A stretch of DNA of 64,000 bases, taken from Halorussus marinus (GTDB lineage Archaea; Halobacteriota; Halobacteria; Halobacteriales; Haladaptataceae). Each line of letters begins with the position of its first letter. Position 1 is the stretch's first letter. A model generated the notes under the pieces. It made no database searches. It was not told the DNA's origin and worked only from the letters and a program-made list of their open reading frames with translations. The stretch covers positions 124,001-188,000 of the forward strand of contig NZ_SBIV01000008.1 of NCBI RefSeq assembly GCF_004765795.1, written 5' to 3'. This document shows, in pieces, positions 9,317 through 17,602 of the stretch. A program made the translations under genes and the position numbers.

Positions 9317-9685
9317 TCAGAGCCGATCGCGACACCCGTCGATGAACGACGAGAGCTTCGACCCGACTTCGGGCTCGACGCTCAACAGGACGCTGTGACA
9401 CTGCTCGTGGGGGAACTGGAACACGTAGGCGTTGTCGTGGTAGTGGACGATCGCGGCCTTCGATCCGATCTCGGTCTCGGGACGCTCGTGAACCCCCGCC
9501 TCGAAGTCGATCCGAAACGACTCGGCGACTCGCTCGTAGCGGTCCTCGGTGTAGGTCTGTCGGACGTCGTCGCGGATGTAGATCGGCTTCCAGTCGTCTT
9601 CGAAGAGGACGAACACGGTCCGTAAGGCGTCGCCTAACTGATCGGTCGCGTAGCCCGCCAGTCGCTCGCCCGTGGCAGACGGCAT
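9317..9685 (-). CDS. Small haloarchaeal protein of unknown function
   Basis: A 122-residue soluble acidic protein without signal peptide or membrane segment. The pattern LRTVFVLFEDDWKPIYIRDDV, a central HYHDNAYVFQFPHEQ and a C-terminal SVEPEVGSKLSSFIDGC resemble a large family of small haloarchaeal proteins that I recall as DUF7522 (unverified). Function unknown. It converges with the membrane protein gene ending at 9295, only 21 bp away. Confidence 0.7.
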   Translation of the reverse strand: MPSATGERLAGYATDQLGDALRTVFVLFEDDWKPIYIRDDVRQTYTEDRYERVAESFRIDFEAGVHERPETEIGSKAAIVHYHDNAYVFQFPHEQCHSVLLSVEPEVGSKLSSFIDGCRDRL

Positions 9686-9875
9686 GCGCTGGAGATGGCA
9701 ACACCCCCACTTAGAGCTAGTGGTACGGAATCACCGTCGGCCTCGTCCGGATCGACCGACGTCCGCCGACCGGCGCTGACGAGCGGGACGCTGTCGAAAG
9801 ATAAGTGCCGAAGTTAGGTGGCTGGGGAGTTGCGGCCCCAGTTTCCGGACGGACAGTCCCCGCCCGGAAAGGAGG

Positions 9876-9949
9876 TGGGCCAACACGGATTTGAACCGCG
9901 AACCTCCCGGTTATCAGCCGAGCGCTCAACCTGATTGAGCTATTGGCCC
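9876..9949 (-). tRNA. tRNA-Ile (anticodon GAT)
   Basis: A 74-nt cloverleaf on the minus strand. The 7-bp acceptor stem pairs GGGCCAA with TTGGCCC, the discriminator base is A, the anticodon arm reads CTGATAA with GAT in the loop, and the T arm contains GGTTCAAATCC. The 3' CCA is not encoded (CCT follows the discriminator). No intron is present. A TATA-like box lies 33-41 nt upstream of the 5' end. Confidence 0.95.
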
Positions 9950-9981
9950 AGGTGAGCGCATTCTTTGGTTGCCCCCTCGGA

Positions 9982-9992
9982 TGTTTAAGCGT
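9982..9992 (-). promoter_or_regulatory. TATA-like box of tRNA-Ile
   Basis: ACGCTTAAACA on the minus strand, about 33-41 nt before the mature tRNA 5' end, in a short AT-rich patch. Confidence 0.5.
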
Positions 9993-10074
9993 TTCCTTTC
10001 GCCGACGGTTCGGTACGCCCTCACGGGGTTTTCGACGCCGAGCCCCCCACGGCGATCCGATCGAAGCCGCCGGT

Positions 10075-10665
10075 CTACCGGTTTTCGTCGTCCTCGAAGT
10101 CGATGTCGTAGGCGTCGTCGTCCATCCGATAGGTGTCGTCGTCGGTCGACGAGTCGCGCGTCGCCTCCCCGGAGTCGGTACCGCCCGTGCCGGGACCGCC
10201 GGGACCGAACCCGCCGCCTGCGCCCGGACCCGCGCTCGCGTCCTCGGCGTTCGGGAACCCGAACGTGTAGACGTTGCCGGTGGCGAACCCGCCGGTCTTC
10301 TGCTCGACGTAGGGTTTGATCACCCACTTCTGGACCGCCTCGCGGACGAGGATGCGACTCGGCGGGAAGGCCAACAGGAACCCGACCGCGTCGGTCACCA
10401 GCCCGGGCGTGAGCAGGAACGCGCCCGCGGCGATGAGGAGCGCGCCGTCGGTGAGTTCGTCGGTCGGGACGCCGCCCTCGGCGAGGCGCCGCTGGAGTTT
10501 GCGGACGGTGTGGCGGCCCTCGGCGCGGACGAACAGCATGCCGAGCAGTGCGGTCAACACCACGAGCGCGACGGTCGGGACCGCGCCCAACTGCGCCGCC
10601 ACGAAGACGAGGAACAGGGCGTCCAGCAGCGGGATGAGGAGGAGCGCGGCGAGTGCGCGTTTCAT
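10075..10665 (-). CDS. fxsA: FxsA family membrane protein
   Basis: A 196-residue membrane protein. The hydrophobic N-terminal two thirds begins LLLIPLLDALFLVFVAAQLG and includes the family-typical middle GALLIAAGAFLLTPGLVTDAVGFLL, as in bacterial FxsA. In Escherichia coli FxsA was named for suppressing F-factor exclusion of phage T7; its cellular role is unknown. The C-terminal 55 residues form a Gly/Pro then Asp-rich tail, probably a disordered haloarchaeal extension. It is transcribed in the same direction as the GT2 gene upstream, 43 bp away. Confidence 0.85.
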   Translation of the reverse strand: MKRALAALLLIPLLDALFLVFVAAQLGAVPTVALVVLTALLGMLFVRAEGRHTVRKLQRRLAEGGVPTDELTDGALLIAAGAFLLTPGLVTDAVGFLLAFPPSRILVREAVQKWVIKPYVEQKTGGFATGNVYTFGFPNAEDASAGPGAGGGFGPGGPGTGGTDSGEATRDSSTDDDTYRMDDDAYDIDFEDDENR

Positions 10666-10708
10666 CGGTCGTTCTTGATCCGGATTGTCGCTCGCGCGGT
10701 AAAACCCT

Positions 10709-11374
10709 TTAGGTGCGAGGGCTTTCGTCGCGAAGCCGTCTCCAGTCGAGACGGAGGTAATGAACCAGCGTCCCGGTCAGCCCGAGGCGCTCGACGCGTC
10801 GCGGGGACGTCTCGACCAGCGCCTCGGGGTGGTAGCCCGTCGGGTACCGCCGCGCGAGTTCGCGGCTGAAGGCGGTGTCCTCGTTGGGCACGTTCGGGAA
10901 CCCGCCGACGTCGGCGTACGCGTTCCGGCGCACGAAGCAGTTGAACCCCGGAAGGATCGGCCGACCGAGCCGCGGGAAGACGTGGTTGATCGTCGCCGCC
11001 ATCGCCGTCGCTCGCAGACAGTCGGGCATGCGACATCGCGAGGACGCGGCCGCGAGCCCGTTCTTGCGGACGAACGCCAGCATCGCGTCGAGGTAGTCCG
11101 GATCGACCGCGGTATCGGCGTCGACGAACGCCAGCCACTCACCGTCGGTGGCCTGCGCCCCGCGGTGGCGGGCGGCGCCGATGCCGGGGTCGCGCTGGTC
11201 GACGACCGCGGCGCCGTACCGTCGCGCGATCGCGGCGGTGTCGTCGTCGCTGTCCCCATCGACGACGACGATCTCGTACTCTCGGTCGGTCCGCTGGTCG
11301 CGGATGCTCGCCAGCGCGTCCGGGAGGTAGGCCGCCTCGTCTTTCGCGGGGACGACGAAGCTGACTGCGGGCAT
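10709..11374 (-). CDS. Glycosyltransferase family 2
   Basis: A 221-residue GT-A fold transferase using a nucleotide-activated sugar. The start VSFVVPAKDEAAYLPDAL, the VVVDGDSDDDT motif and the metal-binding DADTA (about residues 89-93) are classical for the family, and the later NEDTAFSRELARR carries the ED acid pair of the acceptor site. No membrane segment is seen, so it probably acts in the cytoplasm or at the inner membrane face. There is no surrounding glycosylation cluster, so the acceptor (lipid, protein or polysaccharide) is unknown. The preceding 175 bp show no gene. Confidence 0.85.
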   Translation of the reverse strand: MPAVSFVVPAKDEAAYLPDALASIRDQRTDREYEIVVVDGDSDDDTAAIARRYGAAVVDQRDPGIGAARHRGAQATDGEWLAFVDADTAVDPDYLDAMLAFVRKNGLAAASSRCRMPDCLRATAMAATINHVFPRLGRPILPGFNCFVRRNAYADVGGFPNVPNEDTAFSRELARRYPTGYHPEALVETSPRRVERLGLTGTLVHYLRLDWRRLRDESPRT

Positions 11375-11549
11375 GGTGGGGACTCCGGTTCGGGTCGACG
11401 GAGTTCGAGGGCGAGGAGTAAGGGTCTTTCCGCCGGAGGTCGTAGGACCGACCGGCCGATGACGAGGCGATCGCTCCGAGCCGGTCTCGGCAGCCGGCGG
11501 TGACGAGCCCTATGAGTGCCGAGGCCGACGCCGTTCGAGCCGACGGGGC

Positions 11550-12098
11550 TCACTCGTTTCGTTCGCGATGACGCGCTTCGAGCCGCTGGTATCGGTCGTC
11601 GGCCCGCGCTCGCTCCAGCCAGACCGCGTAGACCAGCGCGGCCTCTCGCTTGTCGTGGTCGGCCCAGTGGACCGGCTCGCGAGGCTCGCCGTCCTCGTAC
11701 TTGCGCCCGCCGGGGTACCGGGCGTAGCGCATCGCCCGGGTGTAGCCCATCTGGAGGTACTTGCGCGCCATATCCATCCCGACGAACTCGCCGGTCCGGC
11801 CGTAGGCCCGAAACTGGTTGTAGATCGCTTCGCCGGCCTCGTCGGCGGTCTCGCGGTCGGCGTACCCCCACAGCGGGAGGAGTTCGGACTTGTACGGCTG
11901 GACTTTGAACACGCCCTCCTCGCCGCGGCCGATATCGTAGCGCTCGGGATGTCGCCGGTAATCGACGTCGTGGGCCGCCTCGTCGCGGACGTGGGGCGGC
12001 GCGGTCGCCTCGGCGCTATCGGGCGGCGAGTCTGTGGCCTCGTCGCCGTCGGACGCTCCGACCGTCTTCTCGTCCGGGTGCGAGTCGTCGGGTGTCAC
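11550..12098 (-). CDS. DUF4385 family protein
   Basis: A 182-residue soluble protein. After an acidic, probably disordered N-terminal 45 residues comes the conserved domain: YRRHPERYDIGRGEEGVF, VQPYKSELLPLW, FVGMDMARKYLQMGYTRA and RYARYPGGRKY, matching the DUF4385 family as I know it. Its function is not established. The gene is divergent from the iron-sulfur photolyase gene (start 12276), so the 177 bp between them would hold both promoters. The light-repair neighbourhood hints at a related role but does not prove one. Confidence 0.8.
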   Translation of the reverse strand: MTPDDSHPDEKTVGASDGDEATDSPPDSAEATAPPHVRDEAAHDVDYRRHPERYDIGRGEEGVFKVQPYKSELLPLWGYADRETADEAGEAIYNQFRAYGRTGEFVGMDMARKYLQMGYTRAMRYARYPGGRKYEDGEPREPVHWADHDKREAALVYAVWLERARADDRYQRLEARHRERNE

Positions 12099-12275
12099 GC
12101 TTTCGAGTTCGCGTTCGTCGGTGAAATGTCCTGCTCACCCGCCGGCCGACCGACAAAACAACCATGGGCCTGTCGTCCGAAGGGCCGGTATGAACAGCAC
12201 GTCCGTCCCCGCGGAGGGCCGACCGCGGCCGGCCGCGTCGGGGTCCGATCGCGACAGACGACCGCGAGGGCCGCG

Positions 12276-13802
12276 ATGACGGTCCTCGTGCTCGGCGACC
12301 AGCTCACGCGGCGGGTCGGGCCGGTCGCGGCCCGGCCCGACGACCGCGTGCTGTTGATCGAGGCCCGCGAGTTCGCCCGTCGGCTGCCGTACCACCCCCA
12401 CAAGCTCACGCTCGTGTTCGGCGCCATGCGGGCGTACCGCGACGAGCTCCGAGACGCGGGCCGCGAGGTCGAGTACGTCCGCGCCGAGACGTTCCGGGAG
12501 GGGCTCGCGACCCACTTCGACGCCCACCCGAACGACGACCTGACGGTCATGCGACCGTCGAGCCACGGCGGGGCCGAGCGGCTCCGACGGCTGGTCGAGC
12601 GTGAGGGGGGCCGGCTCGACGTCGTCGACAACGACCTGTTTCTCTGCTCGCGGTCGGCGTTCGCGTCGTTCGCGAGCGATCGGACCCAGCCGTACCGCCA
12701 CGAGGAGTTCTACCGGTTCATGCGCCGGAAGACCGGCTACCTGATGGCCGACGGCGAGCCGGTCGGCGGCGAGTGGAACTACGACGACCAGAACCGCGAG
12801 TTCCCCGACGAGTCGTACGATCCGCCCGACCCGCCGGCGTACGACCCCGACGAGCGCACTCGCGAAGTCGCCGAGTGGGTCCGCGAGGAGTTCGACGGCG
12901 GGTACGAAGCGCCGCCGTACGGCGGCGACTGGGCCGACCCCGAGCCGTTCCGCTGGCCGGTCACCCGCGCCGACGCCCTCGACGCGCTCGATCGGTTCGT
13001 CGACGAGCGCCTCGCGGCCTTCGGGCCGTATCAGGACGCCATGCTCGAAGACGAGTGGGCCATGCACCACGCCCTGCTGTCGGTCCCGCTCAACCTCGGG
13101 CTCCTCGGTCCCGACGAGGTCATCGAGCGAGTGCTCGACGGCGCCCGGGCCGATCCGGACGTCCCGCTGAACAGCGTCGAGGGGTTCGTCCGCCAGGTCC
13201 TCGGCTGGCGGGAGTTCGTCCGGGGCGTCTACGCCGAGACGATGCCGGAGCTCGCGACCGCGAACCAGCTCGAAGCCAGCCAAGCCCTCCCGGAGTTCTA
13301 CTGGACGGGGGAGACCGAGATGGCCTGCCTCGCGGACGCGGTCGACGGAGTTCGAAAGCGCGGGTACAGCCACCACATCCAGCGGCTCATGGTGCTTTCG
13401 AACTTCGGGCTCCTGTACGGCGTCGAGCCCCGCCGGCTCAACCGGTGGTTTCACGCCGGCTACGTCGACGCCTACCACTGGGTGACCACGCCCAACGTCG
13501 TCGAGATGGGCCTCTACGGCGCGGGGGCGTTCGCGAGCAAGCCGTACGCCGCGTCGGCCAACTACGTCGACGGGATGAGCGACTACTGCGGGGGCTGTGC
13601 CTACGATCCCGACGCGACCACGGACGAGGGCGCCTGCCCGTTCAACGCCCTCTACTGGGACTTCCTCGATCGGAACGAAGAGCGCCTGGGCGACAACTAC
13701 CGGATGGGCCTCGTCTACTCGCACCTCGAAGACAAGGACGTCGAGGCGATCCGCGAGCGCGCCGAGACGGTCCGGCGCATGACCGACGACGGGGTGGTCT
13801 GA
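12276..13802 (+). CDS. Iron-sulfur bacterial-type cryptochrome/(6-4) photolyase (FeS-BCP, PhrB-like)
   Basis: A 508-residue member of the photolyase-related FeS-BCP group, whose studied members (for example Agrobacterium PhrB) repair (6-4) photoproducts using FAD, a lumazine-type antenna and a [4Fe-4S] cluster. The four cluster cysteines are visible: C351 in EMACLAD, and C438, C441 and C454 in YCGGC and ACPFN, at almost exactly the PhrB numbers. YSHHIQRLMV and NYVDGMSDYC are also family hallmarks. The frame is open far upstream, but the ATG at 12276 begins MTVLVLGDQL, the normal start of the family. The CRY-DASH gene follows after 30 bp, probably in one transcript. Confidence 0.93.
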   Translation: MTVLVLGDQLTRRVGPVAARPDDRVLLIEAREFARRLPYHPHKLTLVFGAMRAYRDELRDAGREVEYVRAETFREGLATHFDAHPNDDLTVMRPSSHGGAERLRRLVEREGGRLDVVDNDLFLCSRSAFASFASDRTQPYRHEEFYRFMRRKTGYLMADGEPVGGEWNYDDQNREFPDESYDPPDPPAYDPDERTREVAEWVREEFDGGYEAPPYGGDWADPEPFRWPVTRADALDALDRFVDERLAAFGPYQDAMLEDEWAMHHALLSVPLNLGLLGPDEVIERVLDGARADPDVPLNSVEGFVRQVLGWREFVRGVYAETMPELATANQLEASQALPEFYWTGETEMACLADAVDGVRKRGYSHHIQRLMVLSNFGLLYGVEPRRLNRWFHAGYVDAYHWVTTPNVVEMGLYGAGAFASKPYAASANYVDGMSDYCGGCAYDPDATTDEGACPFNALYWDFLDRNEERLGDNYRMGLVYSHLEDKDVEAIRERAETVRRMTDDGVV

Positions 13803-13832
13803 GATGGCGACGATCGCCGACCGGAGGCACCG

Positions 13833-15269
13833 ATGAGCCGGCCCCGGACCGCCGTGGTCTGGTTCCGGCGGGACCTCCGGACCCACGATCACGAGCCCCT
13901 CGTCGAGGCCGCCGCGGCCGACCGGCTCCTGCCGGTCTACGTGTTCGACCCCGAACGCTACGGGACGCGGGAGTTCGGCGGCGACGACTCGTTCGCCTAC
14001 GAGAAGACCGGCGGGTTTCGCACGCGGTTCCGTCTGGAGGCCGTCGCGGACCTCCGGTCGCGGCTCCGGGCGGCGGGCAGTGACCTCCTCGTCCGCGTCG
14101 GCCCGGCGCCGGCCACGGTGGCCGACCTCGCCGACGACGTCGACGCCGACGCCGTGTACGCACACACCCGCCCGACGCCCGAAGAGCGCGCCGTCGAGAC
14201 CGCCCTCGCCGAGCGGCTCGCCGACGCCGGCGTCGCGTTCGAGCGGTACTGGGGCCACACGCTCTATCGGCCCGAGGACCTCCCCTCGAGCGTCGAGGAG
14301 ATCGACGACACGTACACGCCGTTCAGACACGCCGTCGAGTCGGAGGCGACCGTCCGGGAGCCCCTCGATCGGCCCGCGGTGCCGGCGCGACCGGCGGTCG
14401 AACCGGGCGAGATCCCGACCGCCGAGGCACTCGGCGTCGAGCCCGCGACCGACGACGACCGGGCGGCGCTGGCCTTCGAGGGCGGGGAGACCGCGGGACT
14501 CGACCGACTGGAGACGTACCTCTGGACGACCGACAGCCTCCGGGAGTACAAACAGACGCGCAACGGACTGGTGGGTCGGGACTACTCCTCGAAGCTCTCG
14601 GCGTGGCTCAACGAAGGGTGTCTGTCCCCGAGACGGGTCCACGAGGCGGTCGAGCGATACGAGGCCGAACGCGTCGCCAACGACTCGACCTACTGGCTCG
14701 TCTTCGAACTGCTGTGGCGGGACTTCTTCCAGTTCCAGTTCGCCAAACACGGCGCGCAGTTCTTCGCGCGGGAGGGGATCCGGCGCCGGGAGATCGACTG
14801 GCGCGAGGACCCCGCGGCGCTCGCCCGCTGGAAGCGGGGCGAGACCGGGATCCCGTTCGTCGACGCCGCGATGCGCGAACTCACCGAGACCGGCTACCTC
14901 TCGAACCGGGGCCGCCAGATCGCCGCGTCGTTTCTCGCCAACGACCTCCGGATCGACTGGCGACGCGGCGCCGCGTACTTCGAGACTCGGTTGGTCGACT
15001 ACGACCCCGCGTCGAACTACGGCAACTGGGCGTACGTCGCCGGCGTCGGCAACGACTCGCGGAACCGGAAGTTCGACGTGCTGGGTCAGGCCCACTACTA
15101 CGACCCCGAGGCGGCGTACGTGAAACGCTGGGTGCCCGCGGTCGAGCCCCTGGAGCCGGCGGACGCCCACGCACCGTGGCGGCTCTCGGCCGAGCGCCGA
15201 CGCGAACTCGGCGTCGAGTACCCCGACCCGGTGCTCGAACTCCCGCCCGCCGACGAGACCGACGAGTGA
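13833..15269 (+). CDS. DASH-type cryptochrome/photolyase
   Basis: A 478-residue flavoprotein. The N-terminal antenna domain begins [18 protein letters not shown] and contains the KTGGFRTRF stretch typical of the DASH branch; the C-terminal FAD domain has [32 protein letters not shown] and [22 protein letters not shown] proteins repair cyclobutane dimers, at least in single-stranded DNA, and may have signalling roles. The family length is about 480-490, so the gene is complete. It lies 30 bp downstream of the iron-sulfur photolyase gene, probably in the same operon. Distinguishing DASH from a class I CPD photolyase rests on motifs only, so dimer specificity is inferred. Confidence 0.9.
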   Translation: MSRPRTAVVWFRRDLRTHDHEPLVEAAAADRLLPVYVFDPERYGTREFGGDDSFAYEKTGGFRTRFRLEAVADLRSRLRAAGSDLLVRVGPAPATVADLADDVDADAVYAHTRPTPEERAVETALAERLADAGVAFERYWGHTLYRPEDLPSSVEEIDDTYTPFRHAVESEATVREPLDRPAVPARPAVEPGEIPTAEALGVEPATDDDRAALAFEGGETAGLDRLETYLWTTDSLREYKQTRNGLVGRDYSSKLSAWLNEGCLSPRRVHEAVERYEAERVANDSTYWLVFELLWRDFFQFQFAKHGAQFFAREGIRRREIDWREDPAALARWKRGETGIPFVDAAMRELTETGYLSNRGRQIAASFLANDLRIDWRRGAAYFETRLVDYDPASNYGNWAYVAGVGNDSRNRKFDVLGQAHYYDPEAAYVKRWVPAVEPLEPADAHAPWRLSAERRRELGVEYPDPVLELPPADETDE

Positions 15270-15397
15270 CCGGCGGGGCGGACCGACCTCGCGCTTGCCG
15301 GCGCGGCGTCGCCGACGAGGTCCGACCGCGTCGCGTGCCCGCGGTCTCCGTGGGCGGAGAGCGAACGGTTTTTGGAGCGGTTGTCCGAACACGCGCC

Positions 15398-15943
15398 ATG
15401 GAGAAGCTACGCGAGTCGCTCCACGACGCACCGATCGTCGACAAGGACGGCTACCAGTACCTCGTCCACCCCATCAGCAACGGGGTGCCGATGCTCGAAC
15501 CCGAACTGCTCCGGGAGGTCGTGGTCGGGATCACGCAGGCGGCCGATCTCGACGTGGACAAGATCGTCGCGCCCGAGGCGATGGGGATCCACATCGCGAC
15601 CGCGCTGTCGCTCCAGACCGACGTGCCCCTCGTGGTCATCCGCAAGCGCGAGTACGGCCTCGACGGCGAGGTCGCGCTCCACCAGACCACCGGCTACTCG
15701 GAGTCAGAGATGTTCATCAACGACGTCGAGGCGGGCGACCGCGTGCTGATCGTCGACGACTTGCTGTCGACCGGTGGCACGCTGGTGGGCATCACCGACG
15801 CGCTCGACGACATCGGCGCCGAGATCGCCGACATCGCGGTGGTCATCCGGAAAGTCGGCGGATCGGCGCTCGACGACACCGACTACGAGGCGACCAGCCT
15901 CGTCGACATCTCGGTCGAGGACTACGAAGTGACCATCCACTGA
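15398..15943 (+). CDS. hpt: Hypoxanthine/guanine (or adenine) phosphoribosyltransferase
   Basis: A 181-residue type I phosphoribosyltransferase for purine salvage, transferring phosphoribosyl from PRPP to a free base. The PRPP loop [13 protein letters not shown] is at residues 116-128, and the N-terminal [15 protein letters not shown] matches the archaeal HGPRT-like group. The whole frame extends upstream, but [19 protein letters not shown] is the family start. The gene is followed after 182 bp by an NCS2 nucleobase permease with its own promoter, so uptake and salvage sit side by side. Base preference (hypoxanthine/guanine or adenine) needs assay. Confidence 0.9.
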   Translation: MEKLRESLHDAPIVDKDGYQYLVHPISNGVPMLEPELLREVVVGITQAADLDVDKIVAPEAMGIHIATALSLQTDVPLVVIRKREYGLDGEVALHQTTGYSESEMFINDVEAGDRVLIVDDLLSTGGTLVGITDALDDIGAEIADIAVVIRKVGGSALDDTDYEATSLVDISVEDYEVTIH

Positions 15944-16086
15944 CCCGCAGGTCCGGCCGTCGCGGACGCCGAGCGCGCGACGGTGATCGGCGAACCGCGC
16001 CGTCGGTCTCTGCGGGTCGCCAGATTCTTATGCACGAATTTGCCCATATCTCTGCATTCAGGGCCCGAATATACGCTCGAACGCGG

Positions 16087-16097
16087 AACTATTATTG
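16087..16097 (+). promoter_or_regulatory. TATA-like box of the nucleobase permease gene
   Basis: AACTATTATTG, 29-39 nt before the ATG at 16126. A further TATA-like string at 16023-16031 could serve a longer transcript. Confidence 0.5.
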
Positions 16098-16125
16098 AGG
16101 GCGACCGTCTCGTGGGGCGTACACA

Positions 16126-17508
16126 ATGTCGAGCGAGACGGACGGAGAGATAGACATCGAGTACGACCTCGACGAGCGACCGCCGCTGGCGAAGTCGCTC
16201 CTGCTCGGGGTACAGCACGTCGCGGTGATGATCGTGCCGGCGACCGCGGTCGCGTACATCGTCGCGGGCGCGGTCGGGCTGGACGCCGCCAACACCGCCT
16301 ACATCGTCCAGATGGTGTTGCTGTTCTCCGGGCTGGCGACCGTGGTACAGGCGTACACCGTCGGGCCGGTCGGCGCGCGCCTCCCGATCGTGATGGGGAC
16401 CAGTTTCACCTTCGTGGGCGCGGCCTCGACCATCGGCGTGAACTACGGGCTCGGCGCGGTGTTCGGCGCGATACTCGTCGCCGGCTTCGCGGTCGAGGGG
16501 CTGATCGGCTGGCAGTTCAAACGCATCAAACCCTTCTTCCCGCCGCTGGTGACCGGACTCGTGGTCCTCATCATCGGGCTCTACCTGATCCCGGTCGCGA
16601 TGGACTACTCGGCCGGCGGCGTCGGCGCGAGCGACTACGGCGCGCTCCACAACGTGGGGCTGGCCGCGCTGGTGCTTTTCGTCTCGGTCGGGCTCAACCT
16701 CTTTACCGACGGCGTCACGCGCCTACTGAGCACGCTGGTGGGGCTGGCGGTCGGCTACGTCGCCGCGCTCGGGATCGGACTGGTCGACTTCGGGCCCGTC
16801 GGGGCGGCGTCGTGGGTCGCGGTGCCCCAGCCGGGCGCGTTCGGCTTCGCGTTCGAACCGGTCCCGATCGTCACCTTCGCGTTCCTGTTTCTGGTGTCGG
16901 CGATGGAGACGGTCGGCGACATGTCGGGCATCACGGCCGCCGAGGGGCGAAACCCCGACAACGACGAACTCCGGGGCGGGCTGTTCACCGACGGCCTGCT
17001 GAGTTCGATCGGGGCGGCCTTCGGTGCGTTCCCCGTCACCTCGTTCTCCCAGAACGCCGGCATCGTCAACTTCACCGGCGTGATGAGCCGCCACGTCGTC
17101 GGCGTCGCCGGAGTGATCCTCGCCGTGCTGGGACTCAGCCCGAAGGTCGGCGCCGCGGTCGCTACCATCCCGAGCGCGGTGTTCGGCGGCGCGGTGTTGC
17201 TGATGGCCGGGATGGTCGCCGCCAGCGGGGCGCGGCTCGTCTTTCTCCACGTCGACCTCGACCGGCGGAACATGGTCATCCTCGCGACCTCGCTCGGGCT
17301 CGGGCTCGGGGTCGCGACCCGCCCCGACGCGCTCCAGGGCCTCCCGCAGGCCGCCCAGACGTTCTTCGGCGAGCCCGTCGTGGTGACCGCGCTCACGGCG
17401 CTGGTGTTCAACACGCTCACGCCCGGCGACCAGAGTCCGCTGTTCGACGCGCCGCCCGAGGAGACCGTCGACGAGGTCTCCGAGAGCCCCGCCCCGACCG
17501 ACGACTGA
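16126..17508 (+). CDS. Uracil/xanthine permease, NCS2 family
   Basis: A 460-residue integral membrane transporter with about a dozen hydrophobic segments, of the nucleobase:cation symporter-2 family. Family motifs are present: the MGTSFTFVGAAS stretch near the first re-entrant region, SAMETVGDMSGITAAEGR, and FSQNAGIVNFTGVMSR. The acidic N-terminus (SETDGEIDIEYDLDERPPL) is typical of haloarchaeal members. The upstream neighbour is a purine phosphoribosyltransferase, which favours purine or xanthine import, but uracil cannot be excluded. The promoter is close to the ATG. Confidence 0.92.
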   Translation: MSSETDGEIDIEYDLDERPPLAKSLLLGVQHVAVMIVPATAVAYIVAGAVGLDAANTAYIVQMVLLFSGLATVVQAYTVGPVGARLPIVMGTSFTFVGAASTIGVNYGLGAVFGAILVAGFAVEGLIGWQFKRIKPFFPPLVTGLVVLIIGLYLIPVAMDYSAGGVGASDYGALHNVGLAALVLFVSVGLNLFTDGVTRLLSTLVGLAVGYVAALGIGLVDFGPVGAASWVAVPQPGAFGFAFEPVPIVTFAFLFLVSAMETVGDMSGITAAEGRNPDNDELRGGLFTDGLLSSIGAAFGAFPVTSFSQNAGIVNFTGVMSRHVVGVAGVILAVLGLSPKVGAAVATIPSAVFGGAVLLMAGMVAASGARLVFLHVDLDRRNMVILATSLGLGLGVATRPDALQGLPQAAQTFFGEPVVVTALTALVFNTLTPGDQSPLFDAPPEETVDEVSESPAPTDD

Positions 17509-17602
17509 CCGGGCGGCGCTCGACCGAGTCGGCCCGTCTCCGCGTCGTCGGGCCGGCGTGTCGACCCACCGGTCCGAATCGCCGAACGGTTCTTTTCGTG
17601 CG

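Noticed and set aside
12135-15431. A 1098-codon open frame on the minus strand opposite both photolyase genes
   Set aside because: It is an antisense shadow: arginine-, proline- and valine-rich without any family motif, while the plus strand carries two intact photolyases.
16030-16098. A 22-codon frame upstream of the nucleobase permease (MHEFAHISAFRAR and onward)
   Set aside because: Its ATG lies inside a TATA-like string and its end overlaps the promoter of the permease gene; no further evidence of translation.
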